In this document: in pieces, positions 1 to 9,686 of the stretch
Numbering within the stretch: the stretch's first letter is position 1
Layout: each line of letters opens with the position of its first letter
From: an uncultured Bacteroidales bacterium
GTDB taxonomy: Bacteria > Bacteroidota > Bacteroidia > Bacteroidales > UBA932
Length of the DNA: 47,459 nt
Direction of reading: 5' to 3'
NCBI GenBank assembly: GCA_946185745.1
Contig: CAMHKQ010000018.1
Coordinates: 1-47,459, forward strand
Translations under genes and position numbers: made by a program
The notes under the pieces: model-generated
What the model saw: only the letters and a program-made list of their open reading frames with translations
Databases searched by the model: none
Told to the model about the DNA's origin: nothing

Positions 1-1503
1 GAATCGGCAGGAATAAAAAAAGGCGACAAGGTAACCCTCTGCGCCCGCAACACCGCCGAATGGGCAATCAGCTTCCTCGGCATCAACACCTACGAAGCCG
101 TCACCGTGCCCCTTCTGGCAGATTTCACCCCCGAGAGCATCAACCACCTCGTGGACCATTCCGACTCCGTCGCCCTCCTCGCCGATGAAGACATATGGAA
201 AACCCTCGACATCACCAAGATGCCCAAGCTCCGCATGGTAGTGAACATTACGGACCTGAGCATTTTCTGGACAAATGCCGACAAGGTTAAGGAAACAGCC
301 TCCAGTCTGGACGCATGCTTCAGCGCAAAGTTCCCCGCAGGATTCGGCCCCGAGGACGTACACTATCCCACCGACAACGGGAAGGAGCTTGCAGTGATCA
401 ACTACACCTCCGGCACCACCAGCGCCCCCAAGGGCGTAATGCTCCGCTACGAGTGCTTCTCCGCCACCATCGACTACGGCCACAGGCATCTTCCCAACGG
501 CCACGGAGACAAGATAGTGAGCATGCTGCCCATGGGGCACATCTACGGACTCACCTATGAGTTCCTCTATCCCCTCTGCGGCGGCGTCTGCGTCTATTAC
601 CTCGGCAAGACTCCCAGCCCCTCGCTGCTGCTCAAGGCCATGAAGGTAGTGAAGCCCTATATCGTCATCACCGTTCCTCTCGTAATGGAGAAGGTGTACA
701 AGTCCGGCGTCGCTCCCAAACTCGACAAGATCAAGGCCCTGCTGGCCATCCCCGGTATCAGTAATCTCATTTATAAAAAGGCCGGAAATGCCCTCCTGGA
801 AGCATTCGGCGGCAACATCCGCTATTTCGTCATGGGCGGCGCCGCCCTCAATCCCAAGGTGGAAAAGGCCTTCAAGAAGATGGCGCTTCCCTACACCGTG
901 GGCTACGGCATGACCGAGGCCGCTCCCCTGCTGGCCTTCCGCTGCTGGTGGGAATACGCTCCCGGCTCCTGCGGGCAGGCTGTCGACTGCGCCGATGTCA
1001 AGATCGACTCCGAAGATCCCCATCTCATTGCAGGTGAAATACTCGCAAAGGGCACCAACATCTGCAGCGGCTACTACAAGTATCCCGAAGCCGACTCCGC
1101 CGTATTCACCGAGGACGGCTACCTGCACACCGGTGACCTGGGCACCGTGGACTCCAAGGGCAATATTTTCCTGCGCGGACGCAGCAAGACCATGTTCCTG
1201 AGCGCCAACGGACAGAACATCTATCCCGAGGAAGTGGAAGCGGTCATAAACACCTGCAGCTACGTGGCTGAAAGCCTGCTGGTAGATCGCGGCGGCAAGC
1301 TCGTAGGCCTGGTCTACCTCGACCAGAAGGCCATCGAAGACGAAGGCCTCGATCCCGAGAGGGTATCCGAGATCCCCGAGGAGATCAAGCACAGCGCAAA
1401 CAAGCAGCTTCCCGGATACAGCAAGATCAGCAAGATTGAAGTGGTCACCGTTCCCTTCGAAAAAACTCCGAAGATGAGCATCAAACGCTTCCTGTATTCG
1501 TAA
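1..1503 (+). CDS. Long-chain fatty acyl-CoA synthetase (AMP-forming), 5' end outside window
   Basis: The frame is open from base 1, so the true start lies upstream; about 500 residues are visible. It belongs to the ANL adenylate-forming superfamily, which activates a carboxylate with ATP to an acyl-adenylate and then forms the CoA thioester in the cytoplasm. Visible motifs are the P-loop YTSGTTSAPKGV (from base 403), YGMTEAAP (about 904), the TGDLG aspartate with the downstream GRSKTMFLSANGQNIYPEEVE region, and the C-terminal catalytic lysine in KMSIKRFLY (about 1483). The short C-terminal domain and lack of extra modules fit the fatty-acyl ligases common in Bacteroidetes. Chain-length preference cannot be read. 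The next gene follows after 21 bp on the same strand, so co-transcription is possible. Confidence 0.9.
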   Translation, partial: ESAGIKKGDKVTLCARNTAEWAISFLGINTYEAVTVPLLADFTPESINHLVDHSDSVALLADEDIWKTLDITKMPKLRMVVNITDLSIFWTNADKVKETASSLDACFSAKFPAGFGPEDVHYPTDNGKELAVINYTSGTTSAPKGVMLRYECFSATIDYGHRHLPNGHGDKIVSMLPMGHIYGLTYEFLYPLCGGVCVYYLGKTPSPSLLLKAMKVVKPYIVITVPLVMEKVYKSGVAPKLDKIKALLAIPGISNLIYKKAGNALLEAFGGNIRYFVMGGAALNPKVEKAFKKMALPYTVGYGMTEAAPLLAFRCWWEYAPGSCGQAVDCADVKIDSEDPHLIAGEILAKGTNICSGYYKYPEADSAVFTEDGYLHTGDLGTVDSKGNIFLRGRSKTMFLSANGQNIYPEEVEAVINTCSYVAESLLVDRGGKLVGLVYLDQKAIEDEGLDPERVSEIPEEIKHSANKQLPGYSKISKIEVVTVPFEKTPKMSIKRFLYS

Positions 1504-1524
1504 AATTATGGCTATATTGGGGGC

Positions 1525-4500
1525 ATGAAACGAATTCTGTCCGTAATTGCCCTCTCCATTTCATGTTTTATAGCCGGAGCACAGTCTCCGGAACAGACGG
1601 GCGGGGTGTACTTTGCATACCCCGCCCCTTCTGTAACCCTTTTCCATCCCGCACCGGCAGGCTATGAGCCCTTCTACATCAGCCACTACGGGCGTCACGG
1701 CTCCAGATACCTCACCAAAGAAGACGACTACACCTATGTGCTGTCTTTCTTCGAGGACCGCAAGAACCTCACTGAAGAAGGCCGCAAGGTGGCGAAAGAG
1801 CTCGCCCAGATATGGAAAGACGCAAAGGGCAAGGCCGGCCAGCTCACACCCCTCGGCGCCAGGCAGCACCGGGGCATAGCCATCCGCATGTTCAAGACCT
1901 TCCCCGGCGTATTCCAGGGACAGGCCGTCGTAAATGCCTACAGCAGCACTTCCGGCCGCTGCATAAAGAGCATGGAGGCCTTCACCGGAGAGCTTGCCAG
2001 GCAGAATCCCGGCCTGATCGTCAACACCTCCGCCGATAAGGCGAATATGGAATTCATTGCCCATACCGACAAGGCCCACAACGAATTCAACAGGACCCTG
2101 AGCACCCAGGTGAACATTTCAGCAGATCGCTTCACCGCAGCCCTCTTCAAGAATCCCGACATGGTGAAAAACAAGGAGAAGTTCATGCGAACCATGCACA
2201 AGGTGGCCTCCGACATGCAGGATATCCCATTGGATATCAACCTGTTCCGTCTTTTCACCCAGGAAGAGCTGAAAGCCCTGTACGACCGCAACAACCAGAG
2301 CCAGTACCTGCGCAACGGCAACGATGTCCGCAACCGGGGATTCGCCGCAACTTCCAGCATTCCGCTCTGGAACGACATAGTCGAAAGGGCCCAGGCCGCC
2401 ATTGCCACCGGCGATGCCGCCGCCGACCTCCGTTTCGGGCACGACACCTACCTGATGCGCCTCATCAGTTTCCTGCAGATAGAGCACGAGCGCGGCACCG
2501 ACAGGATAGTTCCCATGGCCGCAAACCTCCAGATGGTGCTTTACAGGAACAATTCGGGCAACGTACTGGCCAAATTCCTCCTCAACGAGAACGAAATCGC
2601 AGTCCCCGTCCCTACGGATATTTGGCCGTATTATGAATGGGAAGACGTAAAGGCATACTACGAAAAGAGAATCGACAGGCTCGGGGAGCTTCGCCAGCTC
2701 TACGCGGTCAACACCATGGTGGGCACCGACGTCGCGAGCGTGAAGACCAACCCCAACTACGGTTCCGGCACCGAAGAACGCGGCCAGACCATTCCGGCCG
2801 TCCTGGCCCCCAACGGACAGACCTTCTGGACCCCCCAGACGAGGGATACCGAGCTCAAGGGGGTATCTCCCTTCGTGTATTCCGACACCCTGTTCCAGGG
2901 CATACGCGCAAGCCACTGGCTTTCAGGCGGATGCACTCAAGACTACGGCTCCTTTACCATCGGATTCATATCCGGCGGCCTGCGCCTTTCCCCGCAGGAA
3001 AGGGCGACTTCCTACAGCCATGAACTGGAAGTGTCAGCCCCGCATTACTATTCGGTGACCCTTCCGGATGAGCATCTCTTTGCGGAAATGACCGCCACCA
3101 GCCACTGCGCCTACTTCCGAATCACACCGTCCGAAGACGGACCGGTGCACATAGTGCTCAACCACAACAGCGACGAAAAGGAGGGCAATGTGATGATGGA
3201 CCCGGGAAGCCACCTGCTTTACGCCTCCAACCCCATCCACCGCATCTACCAGGGAGACGGCAAGAGCGCCGGATACAGCGGCCACATCATCCTCTGGTAT
3301 GAAGGCACCCCGTCCGATTCGGGCGTAAGGGATGGCGTCGCATATGTCACCTTCGACGGAAAGAAAGGCACTCCCATCGAATTCTGTGCAGCCACCTCCT
3401 TCACCGGCATCAACGGCGCGAAGCGGAACCTCAACGCCGAAATCGGACCGGAAGGTTTCGAGAAGACGGCGGCCAGGCTCGCGGACATCTGGTGCGAGCG
3501 TTTCCACACCATTGAGGTAACCACCGACGACACCGACGCCCGCGACCAGTTCTACGGCGCCCTCTACCGTGCATCCTTCCTCCCCCGCGAAATCAGCGAC
3601 TGTGACGGCACATTCCCCCGCTTCGCCAAAGGCGACATCATCCGTCGAAAAGGCAAGCATTATATGGATTTCGCGCTGTGGGATACCTACAGGGCCCTTC
3701 ATCCGCTGCTCACCATAATCGCCCCCACCCGCGACGGCGAGTTCATGCAGAGTCTCGCCGACATGTATTACGAGGGCTTGTGGATGCCCATCTATCCCAT
3801 GTGGAACAGCTTCACCTCCGAGATGACCGGAGACCACGCCACCGCCGTGATAGCCGACGCATACATCAAGGGCATACGCAATTTCGAGATAGACAAGGCG
3901 TACGACGGGGTAAGGCAAAACGCCTTCGGCACGCCGGCCAAATATTCCGACTATGCCGACGGAAAGGGGCGCAGGGCCGTCGAGTCCTACTGGCTTAAAG
4001 GCTACATCCCCCTGGAGGAAAAGATAGAGGAAGCCTATCACAAGGAAGGCCAGGTCACCCGCACCCTGGAATACGCCTACGACGACTACGCGCTTGCACA
4101 GCTCGCCGATGCCCTGAACAAACGCTATGATTATCAGGTACTTATGCAAAGGTCGGAGAACTGGCGCAACGTCTATGACGTATTCAGCGGCTGGATGAAC
4201 GGCCGCCACGCCGACGGTTCCTTCCTCCCCGCCCCCGACATTACCGTCTCACAGTCCTGGCTCACCGAAGGCGCCGACATCCACTACAGCTGGTACGTAC
4301 CCCACAATCCGCAGGGGCTCTTCGACGCCATGGGCGGAAAGCAGACTGCCTGCGCCAGGCTCGACATCCTCTTCGACAAAGGCTACTACTGGCACGGCAA
4401 CGAGCCCTGTCATCACATTCCCTACCTGTACGCCCTCGCGGGCTATCCCGAGAAAACCAGGCAGCGTGTGAGGGAGATTCTCCGGAGCAGCTACGCCAAC

Positions 4501-4758
4501 ACTCCCGGGGGCCTTCCCGGCAACGAAGACGCCGGCCAGATGAGCGCCTGGTACATCTTCTCATGCCTTGGGTTCTACCCGGTCTGCCCCGCCTCCGGCG
4601 AATATGTGGTGGGCGCCCCGGCATTCCCGAAGGTCACGCTCAACCTCGAGAACGGCCGCAGCTTCACCATCCTTGCAGACGATTCCGCCCCAGAACGCAT
4701 CACGCTGAAGCACAGCGAGATACTCGAGGGCGGAACAATACGGTTAAAGACGAAATAG
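1525..4758 (+). CDS. Secreted fusion: histidine acid phosphatase domain + GH92 alpha-mannosidase
   Basis: This is a 1077-residue protein with a signal peptide (residues 1-19, cleavage near AGA-Q). Residues about 45-390 resemble histidine-type phosphatases of the MINPP/phytase kind: RHGSR at 57-61 carries the nucleophilic His, and an HD pair at 306-307 supplies the likely proton donor. From about 395 a GH92 domain begins; it carries DFALWDTYRALHP, the GNEPCHH motif with Glu960 (likely acid) and GNEDAGQMSAW at 999-1009. GH92 enzymes are calcium-dependent exo-alpha-mannosidases. Both catalytic centres look intact, so one secreted polypeptide may remove phosphate and mannose from one glycan. The true substrate is unknown; phosphomannan, mannose-phosphate N-glycans and GPI glycans are guesses. 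It converges on htpG with one base between stop codons. Confidence 0.88.
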   Translation: MKRILSVIALSISCFIAGAQSPEQTGGVYFAYPAPSVTLFHPAPAGYEPFYISHYGRHGSRYLTKEDDYTYVLSFFEDRKNLTEEGRKVAKELAQIWKDAKGKAGQLTPLGARQHRGIAIRMFKTFPGVFQGQAVVNAYSSTSGRCIKSMEAFTGELARQNPGLIVNTSADKANMEFIAHTDKAHNEFNRTLSTQVNISADRFTAALFKNPDMVKNKEKFMRTMHKVASDMQDIPLDINLFRLFTQEELKALYDRNNQSQYLRNGNDVRNRGFAATSSIPLWNDIVERAQAAIATGDAAADLRFGHDTYLMRLISFLQIEHERGTDRIVPMAANLQMVLYRNNSGNVLAKFLLNENEIAVPVPTDIWPYYEWEDVKAYYEKRIDRLGELRQLYAVNTMVGTDVASVKTNPNYGSGTEERGQTIPAVLAPNGQTFWTPQTRDTELKGVSPFVYSDTLFQGIRASHWLSGGCTQDYGSFTIGFISGGLRLSPQERATSYSHELEVSAPHYYSVTLPDEHLFAEMTATSHCAYFRITPSEDGPVHIVLNHNSDEKEGNVMMDPGSHLLYASNPIHRIYQGDGKSAGYSGHIILWYEGTPSDSGVRDGVAYVTFDGKKGTPIEFCAATSFTGINGAKRNLNAEIGPEGFEKTAARLADIWCERFHTIEVTTDDTDARDQFYGALYRASFLPREISDCDGTFPRFAKGDIIRRKGKHYMDFALWDTYRALHPLLTIIAPTRDGEFMQSLADMYYEGLWMPIYPMWNSFTSEMTGDHATAVIADAYIKGIRNFEIDKAYDGVRQNAFGTPAKYSDYADGKGRRAVESYWLKGYIPLEEKIEEAYHKEGQVTRTLEYAYDDYALAQLADALNKRYDYQVLMQRSENWRNVYDVFSGWMNGRHADGSFLPAPDITVSQSWLTEGADIHYSWYVPHNPQGLFDAMGGKQTACARLDILFDKGYYWHGNEPCHHIPYLYALAGYPEKTRQRVREILRSSYANTPGGLPGNEDAGQMSAWYIFSCLGFYPVCPASGEYVVGAPAFPKVTLNLENGRSFTILADDSAPERITLKHSEILEGGTIRLKTK

Positions 4759-4759
4759 C

Positions 4760-6679
4760 CTACTTCAGCAGGCTTTCGCTGCGGGCGATGAATTCTGCGA
4801 GGGCCTTGCCTTTCAGCATGCCGTTCGCCAGAAGCGCCAGGTCTATCACCTGGTGCAGGAGTTTCTGCTTGCCGGCGGTGCTGTGGCTCTCCTCCTTGAT
4901 TTCCTTGCCCTCGGCATCGGTGCCGGCGGGCTTGTCCACCACCTTCTTGCGCGACTCCCAGATCTTCGCGATCAGGGGGTTCTCCATGTTCACCTTGACA
5001 TTGTAGCTGGCTGGCATCTCGCCGTAGAAGTTCATGCCTCCGCCGAGTTTGCTCATTTCGGCATAGCGCCTCATGAACTCGCTCTGGGTGATGAGCACCG
5101 GAGCTGAATCCTCGCCCAGGTTCTCGGGCTCCACCCACCAGTCGCTGCCTTCGGGAAGCGCCTCCTTGAAGATGTCCTGCAGGGCCTTCCTGTCGTCGTC
5201 CGCCATTTCCGGCTTCACCTTGTCGGCCTTGGGGATGAGGTTCTCCACCGCGTCGGAGTCGACACGGGCGAAACGCGCGTCCTTAAGCTTCTGCTCGAGC
5301 AGGTTGGCGAAATGGGCGTCCACCTCACAGTCCATCAGCAGCACGTCGTAACCCTTGTTCTTCGCCGCTTCGATCTGGGAATACTGCGCCTCCGGGTCGG
5401 AAGCATACAGGTAAACCACCTTCTTGTCCTTGTCGGTCTGCTCCGTCTCGATGGCCTTGCGGTAGTCCTCGAAGCTGAAATACTTGCCGTCGGTGTTCTT
5501 GAACAGTGCGAAGCCCAGGCCGCGCTCGCAGAACTTTTCGTCGGTGAGCATGCCGTACTCTATGAAAAGCTTGATGTTGTCCCACTTGCTCTCGTACTCG
5601 GAACGCTGCTCCCTGAAGATTTCCTCCAGCCTGTCGGCCACCTTTTTGGTGATGTAAGTGCTTATCTTCTTGACGTTTGCGTCGCTCTGCAAATAGCTGC
5701 GGCTGACGTTCAGCGGGATATCCGGGGAGTCGATCACGCCGTGGAGCAGGGTGAGGAAGTCGGGCACTATGTTGTCGACATGGTCGGTGACGAACATCTG
5801 GTTGCAGTAGAGCTGTATCTTGTTCTTGTCTATGGCCATGCGCTCCTTAATCTTCGGGAAATACAGGATTCCGGTAAGGGTGAAGGGATAGTCCACGTTC
5901 AGATGGATCCAGAACATGGGTTCCTCTTCCATGGGGTAAAGGGCCCTGTAGAACTTGAGATAGTCCTCGTCCTTCAGCTCCGAAGGAGCCTTTGTCCAGA
6001 TGGGCTCAATGCTGTTGACGACGTTGTCCTCGGCAGTCTCCACCTCCTTTCCGTCCTTCCATTCGGTCTTCTTGCCGAAAACCACCGGGACGGGCATGAA
6101 CTTGCAGTATTTGCCGAGGAGCGAGGCGATGCGCCCTTTTTCCGCGTATTCCTTGTCGTCATCGTCTATGTAGAGCGTAACCACGGTGCCGCGGTCGCTC
6201 TTGCCGCAATCCTCCATGGTGAATTCGGGATTGCCCTCGCATTCCCACTTCACCGCCTTGGCGCCGTCCTGCCAGCTGAGGCTCTCGATTGTGACCTTCT
6301 TCGAAACCATGAAGGCGCTGTAGAAACCGAGGCCGAAGTGTCCGATTATGTTCTGGTCCTTGTACTTCGCCAGGAACTCCCCTGCAGAAGAGAAGGCTAT
6401 CTGATTGATATACCTGTCGATTTCTTCTTCGGTCATGCCGATGCCGCGGTCCACTATCTTCAGGGTCTTTGCCTTCTCGTCCAGGATCACTTCGACCTTG
6501 AGGTCGCCGAGTTCGCCGGCGAAGTCGCCATTGGATGAGAGAATCTGGAGCTTTTTAGTGGCATCCACTGCGTTGGCCACCAGTTCACGCAGGAATACTT
6601 CCTTGTCGGAATACAGGAACTGCTTGATTACGGGGAAGATGTTTTCAGTAGTAACCCCGATTTTACCTTTTGTTGACAT
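4760..6679 (-). CDS. htpG: Molecular chaperone HtpG (Hsp90)
   Basis: The protein is 639 residues, slightly longer than E. coli HtpG (624). It is a cytosolic ATP-dependent dimeric chaperone of the GHKL ATPase fold. The N-terminal nucleotide site is clear: RELVANAVDA with catalytic Glu32 and Asn36, DRGIGMT at 77-83 and GHFGLGF at 113-119, followed by middle and C-terminal dimerisation domains. I start at MSTKGKIG; the frame stays open 29 codons further upstream, but that extension has no family similarity. The gene stands alone: it lies downstream of the purine-operon terminator and is convergent with the GH92 gene. The only upstream promoter candidate is a weak TGAATTTG at 6694-6701. No CIRCE-type heat-shock operator was seen. 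Confidence 0.97.
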   Translation of the reverse strand: MSTKGKIGVTTENIFPVIKQFLYSDKEVFLRELVANAVDATKKLQILSSNGDFAGELGDLKVEVILDEKAKTLKIVDRGIGMTEEEIDRYINQIAFSSAGEFLAKYKDQNIIGHFGLGFYSAFMVSKKVTIESLSWQDGAKAVKWECEGNPEFTMEDCGKSDRGTVVTLYIDDDDKEYAEKGRIASLLGKYCKFMPVPVVFGKKTEWKDGKEVETAEDNVVNSIEPIWTKAPSELKDEDYLKFYRALYPMEEEPMFWIHLNVDYPFTLTGILYFPKIKERMAIDKNKIQLYCNQMFVTDHVDNIVPDFLTLLHGVIDSPDIPLNVSRSYLQSDANVKKISTYITKKVADRLEEIFREQRSEYESKWDNIKLFIEYGMLTDEKFCERGLGFALFKNTDGKYFSFEDYRKAIETEQTDKDKKVVYLYASDPEAQYSQIEAAKNKGYDVLLMDCEVDAHFANLLEQKLKDARFARVDSDAVENLIPKADKVKPEMADDDRKALQDIFKEALPEGSDWWVEPENLGEDSAPVLITQSEFMRRYAEMSKLGGGMNFYGEMPASYNVKVNMENPLIAKIWESRKKVVDKPAGTDAEGKEIKEESHSTAGKQKLLHQVIDLALLANGMLKGKALAEFIARSESLLK

Positions 6680-6735
6680 ATCTGTTGTATTTTCAAATTC
6701 AAACCCGGCGGAAGCCTGACTGCCTGCAATGAGAC

Positions 6736-6763
6736 AAAAAAGGCAGACTTCTCCGTCTGCCTT
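6736..6763 (-). terminator. Intrinsic terminator of the purine operon
   Basis: Read on the minus strand this is a 9-bp perfect stem (AAGGCAGAC pairing with GTCTGCCTT) around a 6-base loop, followed directly by a T run. It lies about 50 bases after the purD stop and before htpG, so it should end the nine-gene purine transcript and insulate htpG. Confidence 0.85.
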
Positions 6764-6809
6764 CAATCAATCAAAGTAGATGCCAGTGACAAAATGGCAG
6801 AGCTCCCGC

Positions 6810-8129
6810 TCAGAGCGAGAAATGCCCGATGTCGCTGCGGAAGAAAAGATTGTCGCAGCGGACTTTCCTTGCGGCGGCAAGCGCCTTGTCACGGGCCTCC
6901 TGCAGGGTTTTTCCGCGGCCTATTACCATCAGTACACGCCCTCCGGAAGTGTAAAGCCGCCCGTCCCCGGATTTGGTGCCCATGTGACAGAAACTCACTC
7001 CCGGTGCCGGCTCGAGCCCATCGATGGCATGGTGCTTCTCGTAGCTGCCAGGATAACCCTTCGACGCCAGCACGAAGCCGAGTGTAGCATCGTCCGACCA
7101 CTTTATCTCCGGCATTTCGGTGCCGTCCGCGATGGCGGATACCATCAGATAGAAATCGCTTTCCAGCCGCGGCAGCACCACTTCGGTTTCCGGGTCTCCG
7201 AAACGGCAGTTGAACTCTATGACCTTGATGCCGTCTGGGGTCTTCATGAGCCCACCGTAAAGCACGCCCCTGAACGGAATCCCTTCAGCCACAAGGCCCT
7301 TTGCCACCGGTTTCATGATATGCTCCACGGCCCACTGCTCCTCTTCCGCAGAGATGAACGGCAGAGGAGAATATGCCCCCATTCCACCGGTATTCGGGCC
7401 TTCGTCACCTTCGAATGCGCGCTTGTGGTCCTGCGCGAGGGCAAGCGGGAACACCCTCTGTCCGTCCACAAGGCACATCAGGCTGAATTCGGGGCCGCTG
7501 AGGAATTCCTCCACCACCACCTTCCCCTTGCCGAACCTGTCGTCGAGCAGCATGGCCCTCAGGTCGGCCTCAGCCTGCACGGCATCCTGCGGTATGGTGA
7601 CGCCCTTTCCGGCGGCAAGGCCGTCGTATTTCAGCACTACGGGGAACGACTGCTCCTTTACATACGCAAGCGCCTCGTCGAAATCCTCAAAAGTCCTGTA
7701 CGATGCCGTGGGCACCCCGTATTTCGCCATTATGGTCTTTGCGAAGTCCTTGCTGGATTCGATGCGCGCAGCCTCTGCGGTGGGGCCGAAAATGCGCTGG
7801 CCCGCATCGGCAAAGGCATTGGCAATTCCCTTTGAAAGAGGCACTTCCGGGCCTACGACAGTGAGGTTCACCCCTTTCTCGCGTACGAAATTGAGCAGAC
7901 CGTCGATGTCATGGTCCGCAATGGGCACGCATTCCGCCTTCTCGGCGATGCCTGCGTTCCCGGGAGCGCAGTAAATCTTCGTGACGAACGGGGAACGGCT
8001 GAGCGCATTCACTATGGCATGCTCACGGCCGCCGCCGCCGACCACAAGGACGACGGCGTCTTTCAGCTGTTCGACATCGAATGTAAGGCCGCTGGCCTTC
8101 TTCAGGGGCAGGGAATAAATGATGGGCAT
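6810..8129 (-). CDS. purD: Phosphoribosylamine-glycine ligase (GAR synthetase)
   Basis: This 439-residue ATP-grasp enzyme joins glycine to phosphoribosylamine, the second step of IMP synthesis. The N-terminal nucleotide-fold motif GGGGREHA is at residues 31-38, then come VVGPEVPLSKGI and the ATP-grasp region with KYDGLAAGKGV. The family usually starts within a few residues of this glycine motif. Here the only start in frame adds about 25 residues (MPIIYSLPLKKASG...). That ATG sits 3 bases after the purH stop, so I accept it, but the extension is unusual for the family. It is the last gene of the operon, and a hairpin with a T run follows at 6736-6763. Confidence 0.95.
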   Translation of the reverse strand: MPIIYSLPLKKASGLTFDVEQLKDAVVLVVGGGGREHAIVNALSRSPFVTKIYCAPGNAGIAEKAECVPIADHDIDGLLNFVREKGVNLTVVGPEVPLSKGIANAFADAGQRIFGPTAEAARIESSKDFAKTIMAKYGVPTASYRTFEDFDEALAYVKEQSFPVVLKYDGLAAGKGVTIPQDAVQAEADLRAMLLDDRFGKGKVVVEEFLSGPEFSLMCLVDGQRVFPLALAQDHKRAFEGDEGPNTGGMGAYSPLPFISAEEEQWAVEHIMKPVAKGLVAEGIPFRGVLYGGLMKTPDGIKVIEFNCRFGDPETEVVLPRLESDFYLMVSAIADGTEMPEIKWSDDATLGFVLASKGYPGSYEKHHAIDGLEPAPGVSFCHMGTKSGDGRLYTSGGRVLMVIGRGKTLQEARDKALAAARKVRCDNLFFRSDIGHFSL

Positions 8130-8132
8130 TGG

Positions 8133-9686
8133 TCAGTGTTTGAAGTGACGTTCATGGGTGAACAACATGGAGATGCCTTTTTCGTCCGCCTTGGCGATGG
8201 AGTCGGAGTCGCGGACGCTGCCGCCCGGCTGGACTATGGCTTTAATGCCGTATTCGGCGGCAAGGGAGACGCAGTCGTCGAAGGGGAAGAAACCGTCCGA
8301 GGCCAGGACGAGTCCGGCCTCGCGGATCTCTTTACCTTCGGCCTTCAAAGTGGCTTCCGCCTCCTTCAGGGCGATCTCGGCAGACCCGACACGGTTCATC
8401 TGCCCCGCGCCTACGCCGTAGGTCATGCCTCCCCCGGCAACCACTATTGCATTGGATTTCACGTTCTTGACTATCTTCCAGGCGAAATCCATGTCGGACA
8501 GCTGCGCCGCAGAGGGCTTAACCTTCGTGACGCACTGTTCCGCACTCACGGGAATGGTGCTGCTGTCCCTGTCCTGCGCGAGCAGGCCGCCGTTTACCGA
8601 AGTATACTTGATTCCGGGAATGTCGGCGGAGTCGTCCATCCAGATTTCGAGGAGCCTCAGGTTCTTCTTGGCCGAGAGCACGTCCAGAGCCTCGGCGGTG
8701 AAAGACGGGGCCATTACTATTTCGAGGAAAATGGGCTTCAGCATTTCGGCCAGACGGCGGTCAACCTCGCGGTTGACGGCGACTATACCACCGAAAATGG
8801 AAGTCTTGTCCGCTTCGTAAGCCTTCTGCCAGGCATCGATTATGTCGGAACCGGTGGCAGCGCCGCAAGGATTCATGTGCTTCACGGCGCAGCAGAACGG
8901 CGCGGAGAACTCGCGGACTATGTCGAGAGCCGCGTTGGCATCCTGAATATTGTTGTATGACAGTTCCTTGCCTCCGAGCTGGATAGCGCCGGCAAGGGAA
9001 TACGGCTCTTTGTGCGAAGTGGAGTAGAACCTGGCTTTCTGGTGCGGGTTCTCACCGTAACGGAGCTCCTGCTTGAGGTCGTACTCCAGGAAGAGTTTCT
9101 CTTCGAGGCCCGCCTGGGAGCGCATGTACGTTGCGATTGCCATGTCATATTCCGCAGTATGCGTATATGCCTTAGCCGACAGTTTAAGGCGGGTTTCCCG
9201 GGTGGTGTTTCCGAGCGCGCGAATCTCGCCCAGCACGGTCCGGTAATCGGCCGGCCGGCAGACCACCGTTACGCTTTCCCAGTTCTTTGCGGCCGAGCGC
9301 AGCATGGAGGGCCCGCCGATGTCGATGTTCTCGACGGCGTCTTCCATGGTAACGCCTTCTTTGGCAATGGTCTGCTTGAAAGGATAGAGGTTCACGCAGA
9401 CTAGGTCGATGGTCTCTATTCCATTGTCCTTCAATGCCTTGAGATGCTCGGGGATATCCCTTCTTGCAAGCAGGGCGCCATGGATGCGCGGATGCAGGGT
9501 CTTCACCCTGCCGTCGCAGATTTCGGGGAAACCGGTGATGTCAGACACCGCCGTCACCTTCACGCCCTCTTCTTTCAGCAGGCGCATGGTTCCGCTCGTG
9601 GATATTATTTCCCAGCCGAGCGCGGAGAGCTCTCTGGCAAACTCCACGACTCCGGTCTTGTCGCTTACAGATATCAGTGCTTTCAT
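8133..9686 (-). CDS. purH: Bifunctional AICAR transformylase / IMP cyclohydrolase
   Basis: The 517-residue length is normal for the family. The first ~145 residues form the MGS-like IMP cyclohydrolase domain ([18 protein letters not shown]). The rest is the AICAR transformylase domain, with the catalytic KHMNPCGAA motif, and uses 10-formyl-tetrahydrofolate. It catalyses the last two steps to IMP. Its ATG overlaps the purM stop in an ATGA arrangement, so translation is probably coupled. All recognised catalytic motifs are present. Confidence 0.97.
   Translation of the reverse strand: MKALISVSDKTGVVEFARELSALGWEIISTSGTMRLLKEEGVKVTAVSDITGFPEICDGRVKTLHPRIHGALLARRDIPEHLKALKDNGIETIDLVCVNLYPFKQTIAKEGVTMEDAVENIDIGGPSMLRSAAKNWESVTVVCRPADYRTVLGEIRALGNTTRETRLKLSAKAYTHTAEYDMAIATYMRSQAGLEEKLFLEYDLKQELRYGENPHQKARFYSTSHKEPYSLAGAIQLGGKELSYNNIQDANAALDIVREFSAPFCCAVKHMNPCGAATGSDIIDAWQKAYEADKTSIFGGIVAVNREVDRRLAEMLKPIFLEIVMAPSFTAEALDVLSAKKNLRLLEIWMDDSADIPGIKYTSVNGGLLAQDRDSSTIPVSAEQCVTKVKPSAAQLSDMDFAWKIVKNVKSNAIVVAGGGMTYGVGAGQMNRVGSAEIALKEAEATLKAEGKEIREAGLVLASDGFFPFDDCVSLAAEYGIKAIVQPGGSVRDSDSIAKADEKGISMLFTHERHFKH

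Noticed and set aside
6680..6766. In-frame 29-codon extension of htpG
   Set aside because: Hsp90 proteins start at the MSTKGKIG position; the extension overlaps the terminator region of the purine operon.
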